22,792 bases of DNA from Rubrobacter sp. (GCA_016781635.1 JADDPY010000515.1:2736-25527), one strand, 5' to 3'; shown: positions 13,917-22,603, numbered from the stretch's first letter. Notes: generated from the sequence alone by a model not told the origin. A program made the numbers and translations.

Positions 13917-14065
13917 ATGGTTTCTGGCATTTCAGCTCTGGGCTAGAACGCGAGGCCGCCCATAGCACGCCGTCTGACCCTATATATAAAGAGGCGAGGA
14001 TCGCTCTTACGCTCGCCATGCCGGGTAGCACGACGTATCTAAATAAACCCAAGGCCGATGGCTGA
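13913..14065 (+). CDS. Possible 50-codon frame bridging purC and purS
   Basis: This frame opens with an ATG that overlaps the purC stop as ATGA and closes with a TGA inside the purS start region, so it fills the only longer gap in the first purine transcript. The product begins MNGFWHFSSGLEREAAHSTP and later reads IYKEARIALTLAMPG. It has no membrane helix or known motif. It may be translated to carry ribosomes from purC to purS, or the gap may simply hold a purS promoter: TATATATAAA at about 13981-13990 is strikingly AT-rich. Confidence 0.25.
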   Translation: MNGFWHFSSGLEREAAHSTPSDPIYKEARIALTLAMPGSTTYLNKPKADG

Positions 14066-14312
14066 AGGCTCTAGAAAGGCTGATGGTTTGAAAGTTCGTG
14101 TCCTCGTACGCCCCAAGCGGGGCATCCTCGATCCGCAGGGGGAGGCGGTGAAGCGCGCCCTCCCAGCCCTGGGCTTCGGGGGCGTGGAGACGGTCCATAT
14201 CGGGCGTCTCATCGAGATGGAGGTCGAGTCGTCGGAGGAGGTCGAGGGGATGTGCAGGAGGCTCCTCGCCAACCCGTCGACCGAGGAGTACGAGTGGGAG
14301 GTAGTTTCTTGA
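14058..14312 (+). CDS. purS: Phosphoribosylformylglycinamidine synthase subunit PurS
   Basis: Small subunit that joins PurQ and PurL in the three-part FGAM synthase and helps ammonia pass between them. 84 residues from ATG 14058, or 74 from TTG 14088. The conserved core is LKVRVLVRPKRGILDPQGEA, then LGFGGVETVHIGRLIEMEVE and a final NPSTEEYEWEV. The TTG start has AAAGG eight bases upstream and yields a protein beginning right at the core, so it may be the real one; the ATG has only AAGG three bases upstream. The stop overlaps the purQ start (TTGA). Confidence 0.92.
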   Translation: MAEGSRKADGLKVRVLVRPKRGILDPQGEAVKRALPALGFGGVETVHIGRLIEMEVESSEEVEGMCRRLLANPSTEEYEWEVVS

Positions 14313-14977
14313 GGATCGGCGTTACCGTCTTCCCCGGCTCGAACTGCGACCGGGACGCCCTGCACGCCATCGAGCGGGCGGGCGCTACTCCTGTCGAGCT
14401 CTGGCACGCCGACCCCGAGCTGAAGGGGGTCGACGCGGTCGTGGTGCCGGGAGGGTTTTCTTATGGTGACTATCTGAGGCCTGGCGCCATCGCCCGCTTC
14501 TCGAAGGTCATGGGCCCTCTAGAAGAGTTCGCGAAGGGTGGCGGTCCGGTCCTTGGGGTGTGTAACGGCTTTCAGGTGCTTCTGGAGGCGCACCTGTTGC
14601 CCGGCGCGCTGCTACGCAACACGGGGATGCGCTTCGTGAGCAGGCGCGTGAGGACGCGCATCGAGAAGACCGATACGCCCTGGACGACGTTGTTCGACGG
14701 CGGCGAGGAGCTCACGCTGCCCGTCGCCCACAACGAGGGGAACTACTACGCCGACGAGGGGACGATACGGACGCTCGAGGAGGAGGGGCAGGTCGTCCTG
14801 CGCTACCTCGACAACCCGAATGGGTCCGCGAACGACATCGCGGGCATCTGCAACGAGGCCCGCAACGTCGTCGGCCTGATGCCGCATCCCGAGCGGGTCT
14901 CGGATCCGGCCCTTGGTTCGGAGGAGGGCCTGAGGGTCTTCAAGTCCGTCCTCGCCGCGGCGGGAGCGCGGGTTTGA
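14309..14977 (+). CDS. purQ: Phosphoribosylformylglycinamidine synthase subunit PurQ (glutaminase)
   Basis: Class I glutamine amidotransferase that releases ammonia for FGAM synthase. 222 residues from TTG 14309, chosen because GGGAGG stands seven bases upstream and the protein then opens with the family start [16 protein letters not shown] longer version from 14252 only adds out-of-family residues read through purS. Catalytic triad: Cys85 in GVCNGFQ, His193 and Glu195 in MPHPE. The oxyanion-region [14 protein letters not shown] is at about 46-59. The TTG overlaps the purS stop, and the PurQ stop overlaps the purL TTG, so purS, purQ and purL are translated as a coupled set, fitting their complex. 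Confidence 0.96.
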   Translation: MRIGVTVFPGSNCDRDALHAIERAGATPVELWHADPELKGVDAVVVPGGFSYGDYLRPGAIARFSKVMGPLEEFAKGGGPVLGVCNGFQVLLEAHLLPGALLRNTGMRFVSRRVRTRIEKTDTPWTTLFDGGEELTLPVAHNEGNYYADEGTIRTLEEEGQVVLRYLDNPNGSANDIAGICNEARNVVGLMPHPERVSDPALGSEEGLRVFKSVLAAAGARV

Positions 14978-17196
14978 GCATCCAGGAAACTTATGCCTCT
15001 CTGGGGCTCTCGGACTCCGAATACGATCGCATCCTGGAGCTTATGGGCCGGGCGCCGAACTACCTGGAGCTTTCGCTGTTCTCCGTGATGTGGAGCGAGC
15101 ACTGTGGCTATAAGAACTCGCGGCCGTTGCTGAGGCGGTTCCCGAACACGGGGCCGCGCGTGTTGCAGGGGCCGGGGGAGAACGCTGGTGTTATAGAGGT
15201 GGGCGAGGGCTGGGCGCTCGCGTTCAAGATGGAGAGCCACAACCACCCCTCCGCCGTCGAGCCCTACGAGGGGGCGGCGACGGGGGTCGGTGGGATCATC
15301 CGCGACGTCATAGCGATGGGCGCGCGTCCCGTGGCGCTCCTGAACGCCCTCCGGTTCGGCCCGCTGGACGACGAACGAAATCGCTACCTCTTCCGCGAGG
15401 TCGTGCGGGGTATCGGAGGGTACGGCAACGCCATAGGCGTCCCCACGGTCGGCGGAGAGGTCGAGTTCTCTCCCGCGTACTCGGGGAACCCGCTCGTGAA
15501 CGCGATGTGCGTCGGGATTATCCGCGCCGACGAGGTCGTGCGGGCGAAGGCCGAGGCGGGGGAGGGGAACCTCGTCGTCCTCTTCGGCGCCAAGACCGGC
15601 CGCGACGGCATCCACGGGGCCACCTTCGCCTCCGACGAGCTCACGGAGGAATCCGAGGCGAAGCGCTCCAACGTACAGGTCGGGGACCCGTTCGCCGGCA
15701 AGATGCTCATCGAGTGCTCCTTGAGGCTCCTCGAGAGGGATCTGCTCGTGGCGCTCCAGGACCTAGGGGCGGCAGGCATCGCCTCGTCCGCCTCCGAGAT
15801 GGCGGCCAGGGGCGAGGTCGGGATCGAGATCGACGCCGAGAGGGTCCCCCTTCGAGAAGAGGGCATGGAGGCGTGGGAGGTCGTGATCTCCGAGTCCCAG
15901 GAGCGGATGCTCGCCGTCGTAGAGCCCGAAAAGGCCGAGGAGGTCCTGAAGATCTGCGGGCGCTACGAGCTAGACGCCGCAGTCGTCGGAAGGGTGACGA
16001 GCGACGGGGATCTCCGGGTCCTCGACAACGGCGACACCATCGGTTCCGTCCCCGCGCAGTACCTTGCCGACGCCCCCGTCTACGAGCGCGAGGTGCGCCG
16101 TCCCGCCTACCTCGACGAGGTGCAGAACTTCGACCCGGACGACCTCCTGGTGCCCGAGGATTACAATGAAGTCCTGCTCCGCATGCTCGCCCATCCTAAC
16201 CTCTGCTCCCGATCCTCCGTCTACGAGCAGTACGACAGCGAGGTCGGCTCCGACACCGTCGTCCGCCCCGGCGCCGACGCGGCCGTGATGCGCATAAAAG
16301 GCACGAAGCTCGGTTTCGCGGTAACCACGGATGTCAGTGGACGCCACTGCTACCTCGACCCGAGGGGCGGAGGCGCCGCGGCGGTCGCCGAGGCATACCG
16401 CAACCTCTCGTGCGTCGGTGCCGAGCCCGTGGCGATTACCGACTGCTTGAACTTCGGAAGCCCCGAGAAGCTCGATGGCTATTACGGGCTCTCCGAGGCC
16501 GTCGACGGTTTGGTCGAGGCATGCGAGGTGCTCGGGACGCCGGTAGTGAGCGGGAACGTCAGCTTGTTCAACGAGACGGAGCAGGGGGCGATCTACCCAA
16601 CCCCGGCCGTCGGGATGGTTGGCGTCTTCGACGACGTCTGCCGCCATGCCACCTCCGGCTTCAAACGCGAGGGGGACATGGTGGTGCATTTGGGCGACTA
16701 CAGGCCGACGCTCGCGGGCTCCGACTACCTTGAGATCGTGCACGGGAAGGTCGTCGGCAGGCCGGAAGCACCTCGTCTGTCCCATGAAAAGGAGTACGCC
16801 GACTTGGTGCGGTTACTCGTGGCAGAAGGAATAGTGGATACGGCCCATGACGTATCGGGCGGCGGGCTCGCCGTGGCGCTTGCAGAGATGTCGGTTGCGG
16901 GCGGTATCGGGATGGTGGTCGATAGGGTCGAGGTGGAACCTATGTTGCGCGGCAGGCGCAGAGACGAGGCTCTTTTCGGCGAATGTGGAGCCCATTTCGT
17001 CGTCGCGGTCCCCGAGGAGCGCTGGGAGGATCTGCAAGAGGCCTTGGCGGGCATCCCATATGACCAGATCGGCCGCACGGGAGGCGACCGTTTCGCGATC
17101 CCTGGCCTGCTCGACCTCACGGTAGACGACCTTCGCGCCGCCTATGACCGCGACCTCTTCGAGAGGCACGCACCGGAAGGTGGCCACCTCGGCTAG
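14974..17196 (+). CDS. purL: Phosphoribosylformylglycinamidine synthase subunit PurL
   Basis: ATP-dependent synthase subunit turning FGAR into FGAM with ammonia from PurQ. 740 residues, the short PurL form that needs PurS and PurQ. Motifs: [18 protein letters not shown] near 36-53 with the catalytic-region histidine, [20 protein letters not shown] near 83-102, [17 protein letters not shown] near 116-132, and a second AIRS-like half with [20 protein letters not shown] near 432-451 and [20 protein letters not shown] near 626-645. The TTG at 14974 overlaps the purQ stop. It is followed by an 87-bp gap, the only clear break between the two pur blocks. Confidence 0.96.
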   Translation: MSIQETYASLGLSDSEYDRILELMGRAPNYLELSLFSVMWSEHCGYKNSRPLLRRFPNTGPRVLQGPGENAGVIEVGEGWALAFKMESHNHPSAVEPYEGAATGVGGIIRDVIAMGARPVALLNALRFGPLDDERNRYLFREVVRGIGGYGNAIGVPTVGGEVEFSPAYSGNPLVNAMCVGIIRADEVVRAKAEAGEGNLVVLFGAKTGRDGIHGATFASDELTEESEAKRSNVQVGDPFAGKMLIECSLRLLERDLLVALQDLGAAGIASSASEMAARGEVGIEIDAERVPLREEGMEAWEVVISESQERMLAVVEPEKAEEVLKICGRYELDAAVVGRVTSDGDLRVLDNGDTIGSVPAQYLADAPVYEREVRRPAYLDEVQNFDPDDLLVPEDYNEVLLRMLAHPNLCSRSSVYEQYDSEVGSDTVVRPGADAAVMRIKGTKLGFAVTTDVSGRHCYLDPRGGGAAAVAEAYRNLSCVGAEPVAITDCLNFGSPEKLDGYYGLSEAVDGLVEACEVLGTPVVSGNVSLFNETEQGAIYPTPAVGMVGVFDDVCRHATSGFKREGDMVVHLGDYRPTLAGSDYLEIVHGKVVGRPEAPRLSHEKEYADLVRLLVAEGIVDTAHDVSGGGLAVALAEMSVAGGIGMVVDRVEVEPMLRGRRRDEALFGECGAHFVVAVPEERWEDLQEALAGIPYDQIGRTGGDRFAIPGLLDLTVDDLRAAYDRDLFERHAPEGGHLG

Positions 17197-17283
17197 GGAG
17201 AGGTTCTAGCTATGTGTATTGCGCATGTAGTACCATCTTGTTGTCGAGTATCAGAAGAATCCAGGCTAGGAGCGCGGTAGGTT
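17197..17283 (+). promoter_or_regulatory. purF upstream region with CTATG-N4-TTGC element
   Basis: This 87-bp gap divides purL from purF. It contains CTATG, four bases, then TTGCGCA near 17209-17224, matching the repeated element upstream of purA. AGGAG at 17268-17272 and TAGG nearer the start could serve as ribosome sites. The -10/-35 hexamers are not clear. A separate, co-regulated purF promoter is plausible but unproven. Confidence 0.35.
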
Positions 17284-18729
17284 TTGATCGACGTAGGTGA
17301 CATGGAAGGGAAGCCGAAAGAGGCGTGCGGGGTGTACGGGATCTACTCTCGCCAGCTCGCGGGTGAGCTGGCTCAGAGGACGTATTTCGGCCTTTATGCC
17401 TTGCAGCATCGGGGGCAGGAGTCGGCGGGGATCGCGGTCTCCGACGGTGAGCGGACGCTCGCGATGCGGGACATGGGACTCGTCTCTCAGGTGTTCGACG
17501 AGACCCGGCTTACTTCCCTGGAGAGCGGGCACATCTCGCTCGGGCACGTCCGGTACTCGACGACGGGGAGCGCCTCGTGGGAGAACGCCCAGCCCGAGTT
17601 CCACGGGCGGGGGGACGTCAACGTCGCGGTCGCGCACAACGGGAACCTGGTCAACGCGGCTACGCTCAGGAGCGAGCTGGAGGGGGAGGGCTTCGAGTTC
17701 GAGTCGACGTCGGACACGGCGGCGATCGCGGCTAGTGCTGTTGGGGAGCTGGAGCGGGGCAAGGGGGTCGGGGAGGCCGTCCGGGATACCATGCGGCGCC
17801 TGGAGGGGGCGTACTCGGTAGCCATGATCTTCCGGGACAAGCTCGTCGCCTTCCGCGATCCGCACGGCTTCAGGCCGTTGTCCATAGGCGAGGTCGAGGG
17901 GGGCTACGTCGTTTCCAGCGAGACCTGCGGCCTGGATATCATCGGGGCGAAGTTCTTGAGGGACGTCGATCCCGGAGAGGTCGTCGTGATCGACGACGAT
18001 GGTCTGACGAGCCTCCGGGCGGAGCCCGCGCGTCGGGCGTTGTGCAGCTTCGAGTACGTGTACTTCGCGCGGCCCGACTCCCGCTTCGAGGGGCGCGAGG
18101 TCGCCGACTCCAGGTTCAAGATGGGTGAGACCCTGGCGGAGGAGAGCCCCGTCGAGGCCGACGTCGTCATCCCGGTGCCGGACTCCGGGATCATGGCCGC
18201 GACTGGCTACTCCAACAAGAGCGGTATTCCTTATGCAGAAGGCCTCATAAAGAACCGCTACGTCGGCCGGACGTTTATCCAGCCGACGGACGGGATGCGC
18301 CAGATCGGCTTGAGGCTCAAGCTGAACCCGCTGCCCTCCGTCATAAAGGACAAGCGGGTAGTCGTGATAGACGACTCCATCGTGCGCGGAAACACGAGCC
18401 GCAAGCTTGTCTCGCTGCTGTTCGAGGCCGGCGCGAAGGAGGTTCACTTCCGCGTCTCCTCGCCGCCGGTAACCGGCCCGTGCTACTACGGGATCGACAT
18501 GGACACCAAGGAGGGCCTCGTCGGGGCGAACTACACGGTCGAGGAGATTCGGGACCAGATCGGCGCGACGACCCTCGCTTACCTCTCCGTCGAGGGCATG
18601 ACGGAGGCGACCGAGCAGCCGGAGAAGGGCCTCTGCCGCGCCTGCTTCGACGGTGACTATCCCATCATTGGTATGACCACGAAGCACGCCCTTGAGAAGA
18701 TCCAGCCCGTGGGGGGCAAGCAGGGATGA
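17284..18729 (+). CDS. purF: Amidophosphoribosyltransferase
   Basis: Committed first step: PRPP plus glutamine to phosphoribosylamine. 481 residues from TTG 17284, or 475 from ATG 17302. A short propeptide is followed by CGVYGIY, whose Cys15 (Cys9 from the ATG) becomes the N-terminal nucleophile after cleavage. The glutaminase half has LQHRGQESAGIAV near 39-51 and RYSTTGSASWENAQPE near 91-106. The phosphoribosyltransferase half has VVVIDDSIVRGNTSRKL near 360-376. Cys254, Cys400, Cys451 and Cys454 (CRAC) match the four ligands of the [4Fe-4S] cluster of Bacillus-type PurF, so an oxygen-labile cluster is predicted. The stop overlaps the purM ATG (ATGA). Confidence 0.96.
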   Translation: MIDVGDMEGKPKEACGVYGIYSRQLAGELAQRTYFGLYALQHRGQESAGIAVSDGERTLAMRDMGLVSQVFDETRLTSLESGHISLGHVRYSTTGSASWENAQPEFHGRGDVNVAVAHNGNLVNAATLRSELEGEGFEFESTSDTAAIAASAVGELERGKGVGEAVRDTMRRLEGAYSVAMIFRDKLVAFRDPHGFRPLSIGEVEGGYVVSSETCGLDIIGAKFLRDVDPGEVVVIDDDGLTSLRAEPARRALCSFEYVYFARPDSRFEGREVADSRFKMGETLAEESPVEADVVIPVPDSGIMAATGYSNKSGIPYAEGLIKNRYVGRTFIQPTDGMRQIGLRLKLNPLPSVIKDKRVVVIDDSIVRGNTSRKLVSLLFEAGAKEVHFRVSSPPVTGPCYYGIDMDTKEGLVGANYTVEEIRDQIGATTLAYLSVEGMTEATEQPEKGLCRACFDGDYPIIGMTTKHALEKIQPVGGKQG

Positions 18730-19763
18730 CGGAGCCCGATCCTGGCTCCTCCTACGAGGCCGCCGGCGTCTCCATAGAGCGTGGCGACGAGGCCACTAGC
18801 CTCATGCGGGCCTCGGTGGAGTCGACGCACGGTCCCGGCGTGGTCCCGAACGCCGGCGGCTTCGCCGGTCTCTACGCCCTCTCCGGCCTCCGGGAGCCCA
18901 TCCTCGCTTCGACCATCGACGGCGTAGGCACGAAGGTCCTCGTCGCGGGGACAGTGGGACGGTACGCTTCTCTGGGCGCGGACATCGTCAACCACTGCGC
19001 CAACGACGTCCTCGCGACCGGGGCCACCCCGCTCGTCTTCCTGGACTACGTAGCGAGCGGGCGGTTGGACCCCGCTACGGTGGCGGAGGTCGTGCGCGGG
19101 GCGGCGGAGGCCTGCCAATCCCTGGGTATCTCGCTCATCGGTGGGGAGACGGCGGAGATGCCGGGGCTCTACGCGGGGGACGACCTGGACATCGTAGGTT
19201 CCTGTATGGGTGCGTGCGAGAGAGAAGATGTCGTCACAGGGCAGGGCGTCGAGGTTGGTGACGCCGTGATCGGGCTTCCCTCCTCCGGCTTGCACACGAA
19301 CGGCTACACCCTGGCTCGCAAGGTTCTGGAGGACGCGAGCTTGTCTTACGACGGCGTGCCGGAGGGCTGGGACGAGACGGTGGGGGATGCCTACCTGGAG
19401 CCTCACCGGGCTTACGTGCGTGAGGTCTCCGCGTTGCGCCGAACCATCGGGGTGCGCGGGATGGCGCACATCACGGGGGGCGGGCTCCCCGGCAACCTCT
19501 CGCGGGCACTCGGCGGGAAGGGCGCGCGGTTGTACGAGGGGTCCTGGGAGGAGCCGGCGGTCTTCGGTTTGATCCGCGCGCTTGGCGGCATCCCCGAGGA
19601 CGAGATGCGTCGCGTCTTCAACCTGGGTGTCGGCTTCTGCGCCGTGGTCAAGGGTGACGACGCGGAGGAGGCGGTAGGAGTCCTGCGAGACGCGGGGTGC
19701 GAGGCCCGGCGTATCGGGGAGGTCGTGGAGGCCGGAGGGATCGAGTTTGTCCCGGGAGCCTAG
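18726..19763 (+). CDS. purM: Phosphoribosylformylglycinamidine cyclo-ligase (AIR synthetase)
   Basis: ATP-dependent ring closure of FGAM to AIR. 345 residues. Motifs: STIDGVGTKVLVA near 62-74, GADIVNHCANDVLATGATPL near 84-103, GGETAEMPGLY near 139-149, GLPSSGLHTNGYTLAR near 181-196 and HITGGGLPGNLSRAL near 246-260. These mark the two halves of the PurM fold and its glycine-rich ATP contact. The ATG overlaps the purF stop, and the tail overlaps purN by 17 bp. Its product AIR is the substrate for the step handled by the unusual PurE. Confidence 0.96.
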   Translation: MTEPDPGSSYEAAGVSIERGDEATSLMRASVESTHGPGVVPNAGGFAGLYALSGLREPILASTIDGVGTKVLVAGTVGRYASLGADIVNHCANDVLATGATPLVFLDYVASGRLDPATVAEVVRGAAEACQSLGISLIGGETAEMPGLYAGDDLDIVGSCMGACEREDVVTGQGVEVGDAVIGLPSSGLHTNGYTLARKVLEDASLSYDGVPEGWDETVGDAYLEPHRAYVREVSALRRTIGVRGMAHITGGGLPGNLSRALGGKGARLYEGSWEEPAVFGLIRALGGIPEDEMRRVFNLGVGFCAVVKGDDAEEAVGVLRDAGCEARRIGEVVEAGGIEFVPGA

Positions 19764-20340
19764 CGCCAGGCGTCTGCCCGAGGGGGCGCGTTTCGCGGTG
19801 CTTGCCTCGGGCTCGGGGACAAACCTTCAGGCGCTGCTCGACGCCTACCCGGGTCGTTGCGCCGTGGTGGCGGGAGATAAGAAAGAGGCGTACGCTTTCG
19901 AGAGGGCGCGACGAGTCGGGGTCGCCACGGAGTACGTGGAACCGACTGGCTTCGAGACGCGCAGAGCCTACGATGCCACGCTGGCAGAACGAGTGTCGGT
20001 GTACGACGTGGGGCTCGTGGTGGGGGCGGGGTACATGCGGGTGTTGACGCCGGCTTTTCTGGAGCGATTTCCAGCGGTTATCAATGTACATCCCTCGCTG
20101 CTGCCGCTTTTCAAGGGGTTGAACGCGATACCCCGGGCGTTGGAGTCCGGGGAGAAGGAGACTGGGGTTACGGTGCATTACATGGTCGAGGAGGTCGACG
20201 CGGGGCCGGTGATCCGGCAGGAAGCCGTGCCGATCCTGCCGGGAGATACGGAGGAGACTTTGCACGAGAAGCTGAGGCCCGTGGAGCACCGGCTACTCGT
20301 CGAGGCGGTAGCGGACCACTTCCTGGGGGTTGAAAAGTGA
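19747..20340 (+). CDS. purN: Phosphoribosylglycinamide formyltransferase (GAR transformylase)
   Basis: Transfers formyl from 10-formyl-tetrahydrofolate to GAR. 197 residues. Motifs: VLASGSGTNLQALL near 18-31, AGYMRVLTPAFL near 94-105, and INVHPSLLPLFKG near 112-124, whose Asn and His are catalytic. VTVHYMVEEVDAGPVIRQ near 141-158 supplies the catalytic Asp of the VDAG motif. TTG 19747 is favoured by GGAGGG six bases upstream inside purM. About 14 residues precede the usual N-terminus. The stop overlaps the purH GTG. No purT-type enzyme is seen here, so this form depends on folate. Confidence 0.95.
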   Translation: MSREPSARRLPEGARFAVLASGSGTNLQALLDAYPGRCAVVAGDKKEAYAFERARRVGVATEYVEPTGFETRRAYDATLAERVSVYDVGLVVGAGYMRVLTPAFLERFPAVINVHPSLLPLFKGLNAIPRALESGEKETGVTVHYMVEEVDAGPVIRQEAVPILPGDTEETLHEKLRPVEHRLLVEAVADHFLGVEK

Positions 20341-21944
20341 AGCGCCGGGCGCTCGTCTCCGTCTCGGACAAGAGAGGGGTCGCGGCCTTTGCGAGGAGGC
20401 TGCACAAGCTGGGGTTCGAGATCATCTCGACCGGCGGGACCGCGAAGGCGCTGGAGGGAGCGAAGGTCCCGGTGACGCAGGTCGCCGATGTCACGGGGGC
20501 GCCGGAGATGCTCGCCGGGAGGGTCAAGACGCTCCACCCCAGAATCCACGGCGGCATCCTCGCCGACCTCGACGATCCGGACCAGGTGATAGAGCTCGTA
20601 GACCAGGATATAGGACCGATCGACCTGGTCTGCGTGAACCTCTACCCCTTCGAGGAGACCGTCGCCGGCGGGGCCGAGGAGAAGGAGGCCATCGAGCAGA
20701 TAGACATCGGCGGCCCCACGCTGCTCCGGGCCGCCGCGAAAAACTTCAAGAGCGTCACCGTCGTCCCCTCCCCGAGCTTCTACAAGGAGGTCGCCGCCGA
20801 GATGGAGCTCGGGCAGGTCGAGGAGACCACCCGGCGCCGTTTGGCCCTCGAAGCCTTTCGCAGGACCGCCGAGTACGACGCCTCCATCTCCGCCTGGCTC
20901 ACAGAGCGCATCGAGAAGGAGGGCGAGATCCCGAAAAATGGCTCCGCCGGGGATGCCCACGAGGAGAGCCCGGAAGACGCTACCGTCGAGGAAGACGGCT
21001 TCCCGGAGGTCTTGACGAAGCGGTACGAGCGAGCCCTGCCGCTGCGCTATGGGGAGAACCCGCACCAGGCGGCAGCCTACTACGCTGAGGCTGAGGACGG
21101 GGGTCATCTCCTGACGGGGGTGGAGCGGCTCCAGGGGCGCCCCCTGTCGTTCAACAACCTCTACGACGTGGATGCCGCGCGGACTTTGCTGGCAGACCTC
21201 TCCGAGGATGGGCGGGCCGCAGCGGTGATCATCAAGCACGCCAACCCTTGTGGGGCGGCGGTTGCGGACGATTTGGCGGAGGCATATAGAAGGGCCTTCG
21301 CCTCCGACCCGACCTCTGCGTTTGGGGGAATCGTGGCGTTGAGCGGTGCGGTAGACGGGGAGCTCGCGCGTGAGATTTCGAAGGTTTTTACGGAGGTCCT
21401 GATCTCGCCTTCCTTCGACGACGAGGCGCGCAAGGCCTTCTCCGAGAAACCGAACATGACCCTGCTGGAGGCCGGACCCATCGCGCGCCCGAAGCTCTCC
21501 GCCAAGCACGTCACCGGTGGCATCCTGCTTCAGGAGACCGACCGCGTGGAGAGCGACGAGGAGTACGAGCTCGCCACCTCCGTGCATCCCTCGCCGGACG
21601 AGCTCGGCGACCTGCACTTCGCGTGGAAGGTAGCAAAGAGCGTCAAGAGCAACGCCATCGTGCTCGCAAAGAACGAGGCGACGGTCGGCATAGGCGCAGG
21701 CCAGACGAGCCGGGTCGAGTCATCGGAGCTCGCCGTGAGGAAAGCTGGCGAGAGAGCCAGGGGGGCCGTGGCCGCGAGCGACGCCTTCTTCCCGTTCGCC
21801 GACGGGGTCGAGGCCCTCGCCGAGGCCGGGATAAAGGCCGTGATACAGCCGGGCGGATCCAAGCGCGACGGCGAGGTCGTGGAAGCCGCGGACAAGCGTA
21901 ATCTCTCGATGGTCCTCACCAAGCGGCGCCACTTCCTGCATTGA
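20337..21944 (+). CDS. purH: Bifunctional AICAR formyltransferase / IMP cyclohydrolase
   Basis: Last two steps to IMP. 535 residues. The N-terminal MGS-like cyclohydrolase domain opens RALVSVSDKRGVAAFARRLH and has STGGTAKAL near 30-38 and GRVKTLHPRIHGGILA near 61-76. The C-terminal formyltransferase domain has LRYGENPHQAAAYY near 235-248 and IKHANPCGAAV near 297-307, with the catalytic Lys-His pair. The linker around 200-225 is Asp/Glu-rich and looks flexible. GTG 20337 overlaps the purN stop, and TGA overlaps the TTG of the PsiE-like gene, so that gene is probably in the same transcript. Confidence 0.97.
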   Translation: MKRRALVSVSDKRGVAAFARRLHKLGFEIISTGGTAKALEGAKVPVTQVADVTGAPEMLAGRVKTLHPRIHGGILADLDDPDQVIELVDQDIGPIDLVCVNLYPFEETVAGGAEEKEAIEQIDIGGPTLLRAAAKNFKSVTVVPSPSFYKEVAAEMELGQVEETTRRRLALEAFRRTAEYDASISAWLTERIEKEGEIPKNGSAGDAHEESPEDATVEEDGFPEVLTKRYERALPLRYGENPHQAAAYYAEAEDGGHLLTGVERLQGRPLSFNNLYDVDAARTLLADLSEDGRAAAVIIKHANPCGAAVADDLAEAYRRAFASDPTSAFGGIVALSGAVDGELAREISKVFTEVLISPSFDDEARKAFSEKPNMTLLEAGPIARPKLSAKHVTGGILLQETDRVESDEEYELATSVHPSPDELGDLHFAWKVAKSVKSNAIVLAKNEATVGIGAGQTSRVESSELAVRKAGERARGAVAASDAFFPFADGVEALAEAGIKAVIQPGGSKRDGEVVEAADKRNLSMVLTKRRHFLH

Positions 21945-22402
21945 GTAAGGACGCAGAGCCCTCCCGCTCGACGACGAAGATCCTCGGCCTCTCCGAAAAG
22001 GTCGTCTACTACGCGGCGGCGGTCTTTCTGCTCGTCACGGTCGTGATGCTCTTCGTCTCGGCAGGGGCGAGCGTGTTTCGGGTGCTGGAGCTGGGGCCGC
22101 TCGAATCGGCGCTGGAGGTCCTGGACAAGGTGCTGCTCATCTTTATCTTCGCCGAGCTCCTTAGGACCATCATCACCGTGGTCGAGGAGCGGGAGGTGAG
22201 GGTCGAGCCATTCCTGATCGTGGGCCTCATAGCCGTCGTCCGGCGCATACTCGCCGTCACCATCTCCATAGAGCAGAGCCTCGGCACCCCGGAGTTCAGC
22301 GCGCTGCTGATCGAGCTCGGCGTCCTCACCGCGCTCGTCCTCTCCCTCACCGGAGCGCTTTATCTTTCTCGCCGGATGGAGCGCCCCGTCGAGGGTCGCT
22401 AG
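21941..22402 (+). CDS. PsiE-like membrane protein (phosphate-starvation-inducible E family)
   Basis: A 153-residue inner-membrane protein with helices at about 22-42, 62-80, 91-111 and 120-142. The segment VLLIFIFAELLRTI near 64-77, followed by EREVRVEPFLIVGLIAVVRR near 83-102, fits the PsiE family pattern (acidic residue in helix two, then a basic-capped helix three). The family role is unknown beyond its phosphate-starvation link in E. coli. TTG 21941 overlaps the purH stop (TTGA) and has no clear ribosome site, so translation probably depends on reinitiation. Family match is moderate. A 33-bp gap leads to tRNA-Lys. Confidence 0.7.
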   Translation: MSKDAEPSRSTTKILGLSEKVVYYAAAVFLLVTVVMLFVSAGASVFRVLELGPLESALEVLDKVLLIFIFAELLRTIITVVEEREVRVEPFLIVGLIAVVRRILAVTISIEQSLGTPEFSALLIELGVLTALVLSLTGALYLSRRMERPVEGR

Positions 22403-22416
22403 GTGCCCCCGCCATC

Positions 22417-22425
22417 TGGTAAAAT
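22417..22425 (+). promoter_or_regulatory. Extended -10 promoter for the tRNA-Lys/Glu/Val cluster
   Basis: TGG then TAAAAT (22420-22425) is an extended -10 with 5 of 6 matches to TATAAT. Transcription would begin near 22432, four bases before tRNA-Lys. The same TCTGGTA core precedes tRNA-Pro at 7678-7683. No good -35 is seen. Confidence 0.5.
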
Positions 22426-22435
22426 CTCCGGAATT

Positions 22436-22507
22436 GGGCCAGTAGCTCAGTGGTAGAGCAGGGGACTTTTAATCCTCGTGTCGAAGGTTCGATCCCTTCC
22501 TGGCTCA
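22436..22507 (+). tRNA. tRNA-Lys (anticodon TTT)
   Basis: 72-base cloverleaf. Acceptor GGGCCAG pairs with CTGGCTC (one G-U) and the discriminator is A. Anticodon arm GGGGA-CTTTTAA-TCCTC gives TTT at 22468-22470. T arm GAAGG-TTCGATC-CCTTC. CCA not encoded. Confidence 0.95.
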
Positions 22508-22530
22508 CAGGCCACGACAGGCCCACATCG

Positions 22531-22603
22531 GCCCCCATCGTCTAGAGGCCCAGGACACCGCCCTTTCAAGGCGGCGGCACGGGTTCGAATCCCGTTGGGG
22601 GCA
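22531..22603 (+). tRNA. tRNA-Glu (anticodon TTC)
   Basis: 73-base cloverleaf. Acceptor GCCCCCA pairs with TGGGGGC. Anticodon arm CCGCC-CTTTCAA-GGCGG gives TTC at 22565-22567. T arm has GGTTCGAAT. CCA not encoded. It lies 23 bp after tRNA-Lys, probably in the same transcript. Confidence 0.95.

Noticed and set aside
14252..14308. Longer N-terminus for PurQ starting at 14252
   Set aside because: The added residues are an off-frame reading of purS. TTG 14309 has GGGAGG at ideal spacing and gives the family-typical start.
8871..21944. Purine-responsive riboswitch upstream of purA or purF
   Set aside because: Neither leader shows the three-way-junction core of a purine riboswitch. Only short repeats and promoter-like elements are seen.
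22347..22538. Minus-strand 63-codon frame with EGIEPSTRGLKVPCSTTELLA
   Set aside because: It is the reverse translation of tRNA-Lys and the end of the PsiE-like gene, another common artefact.
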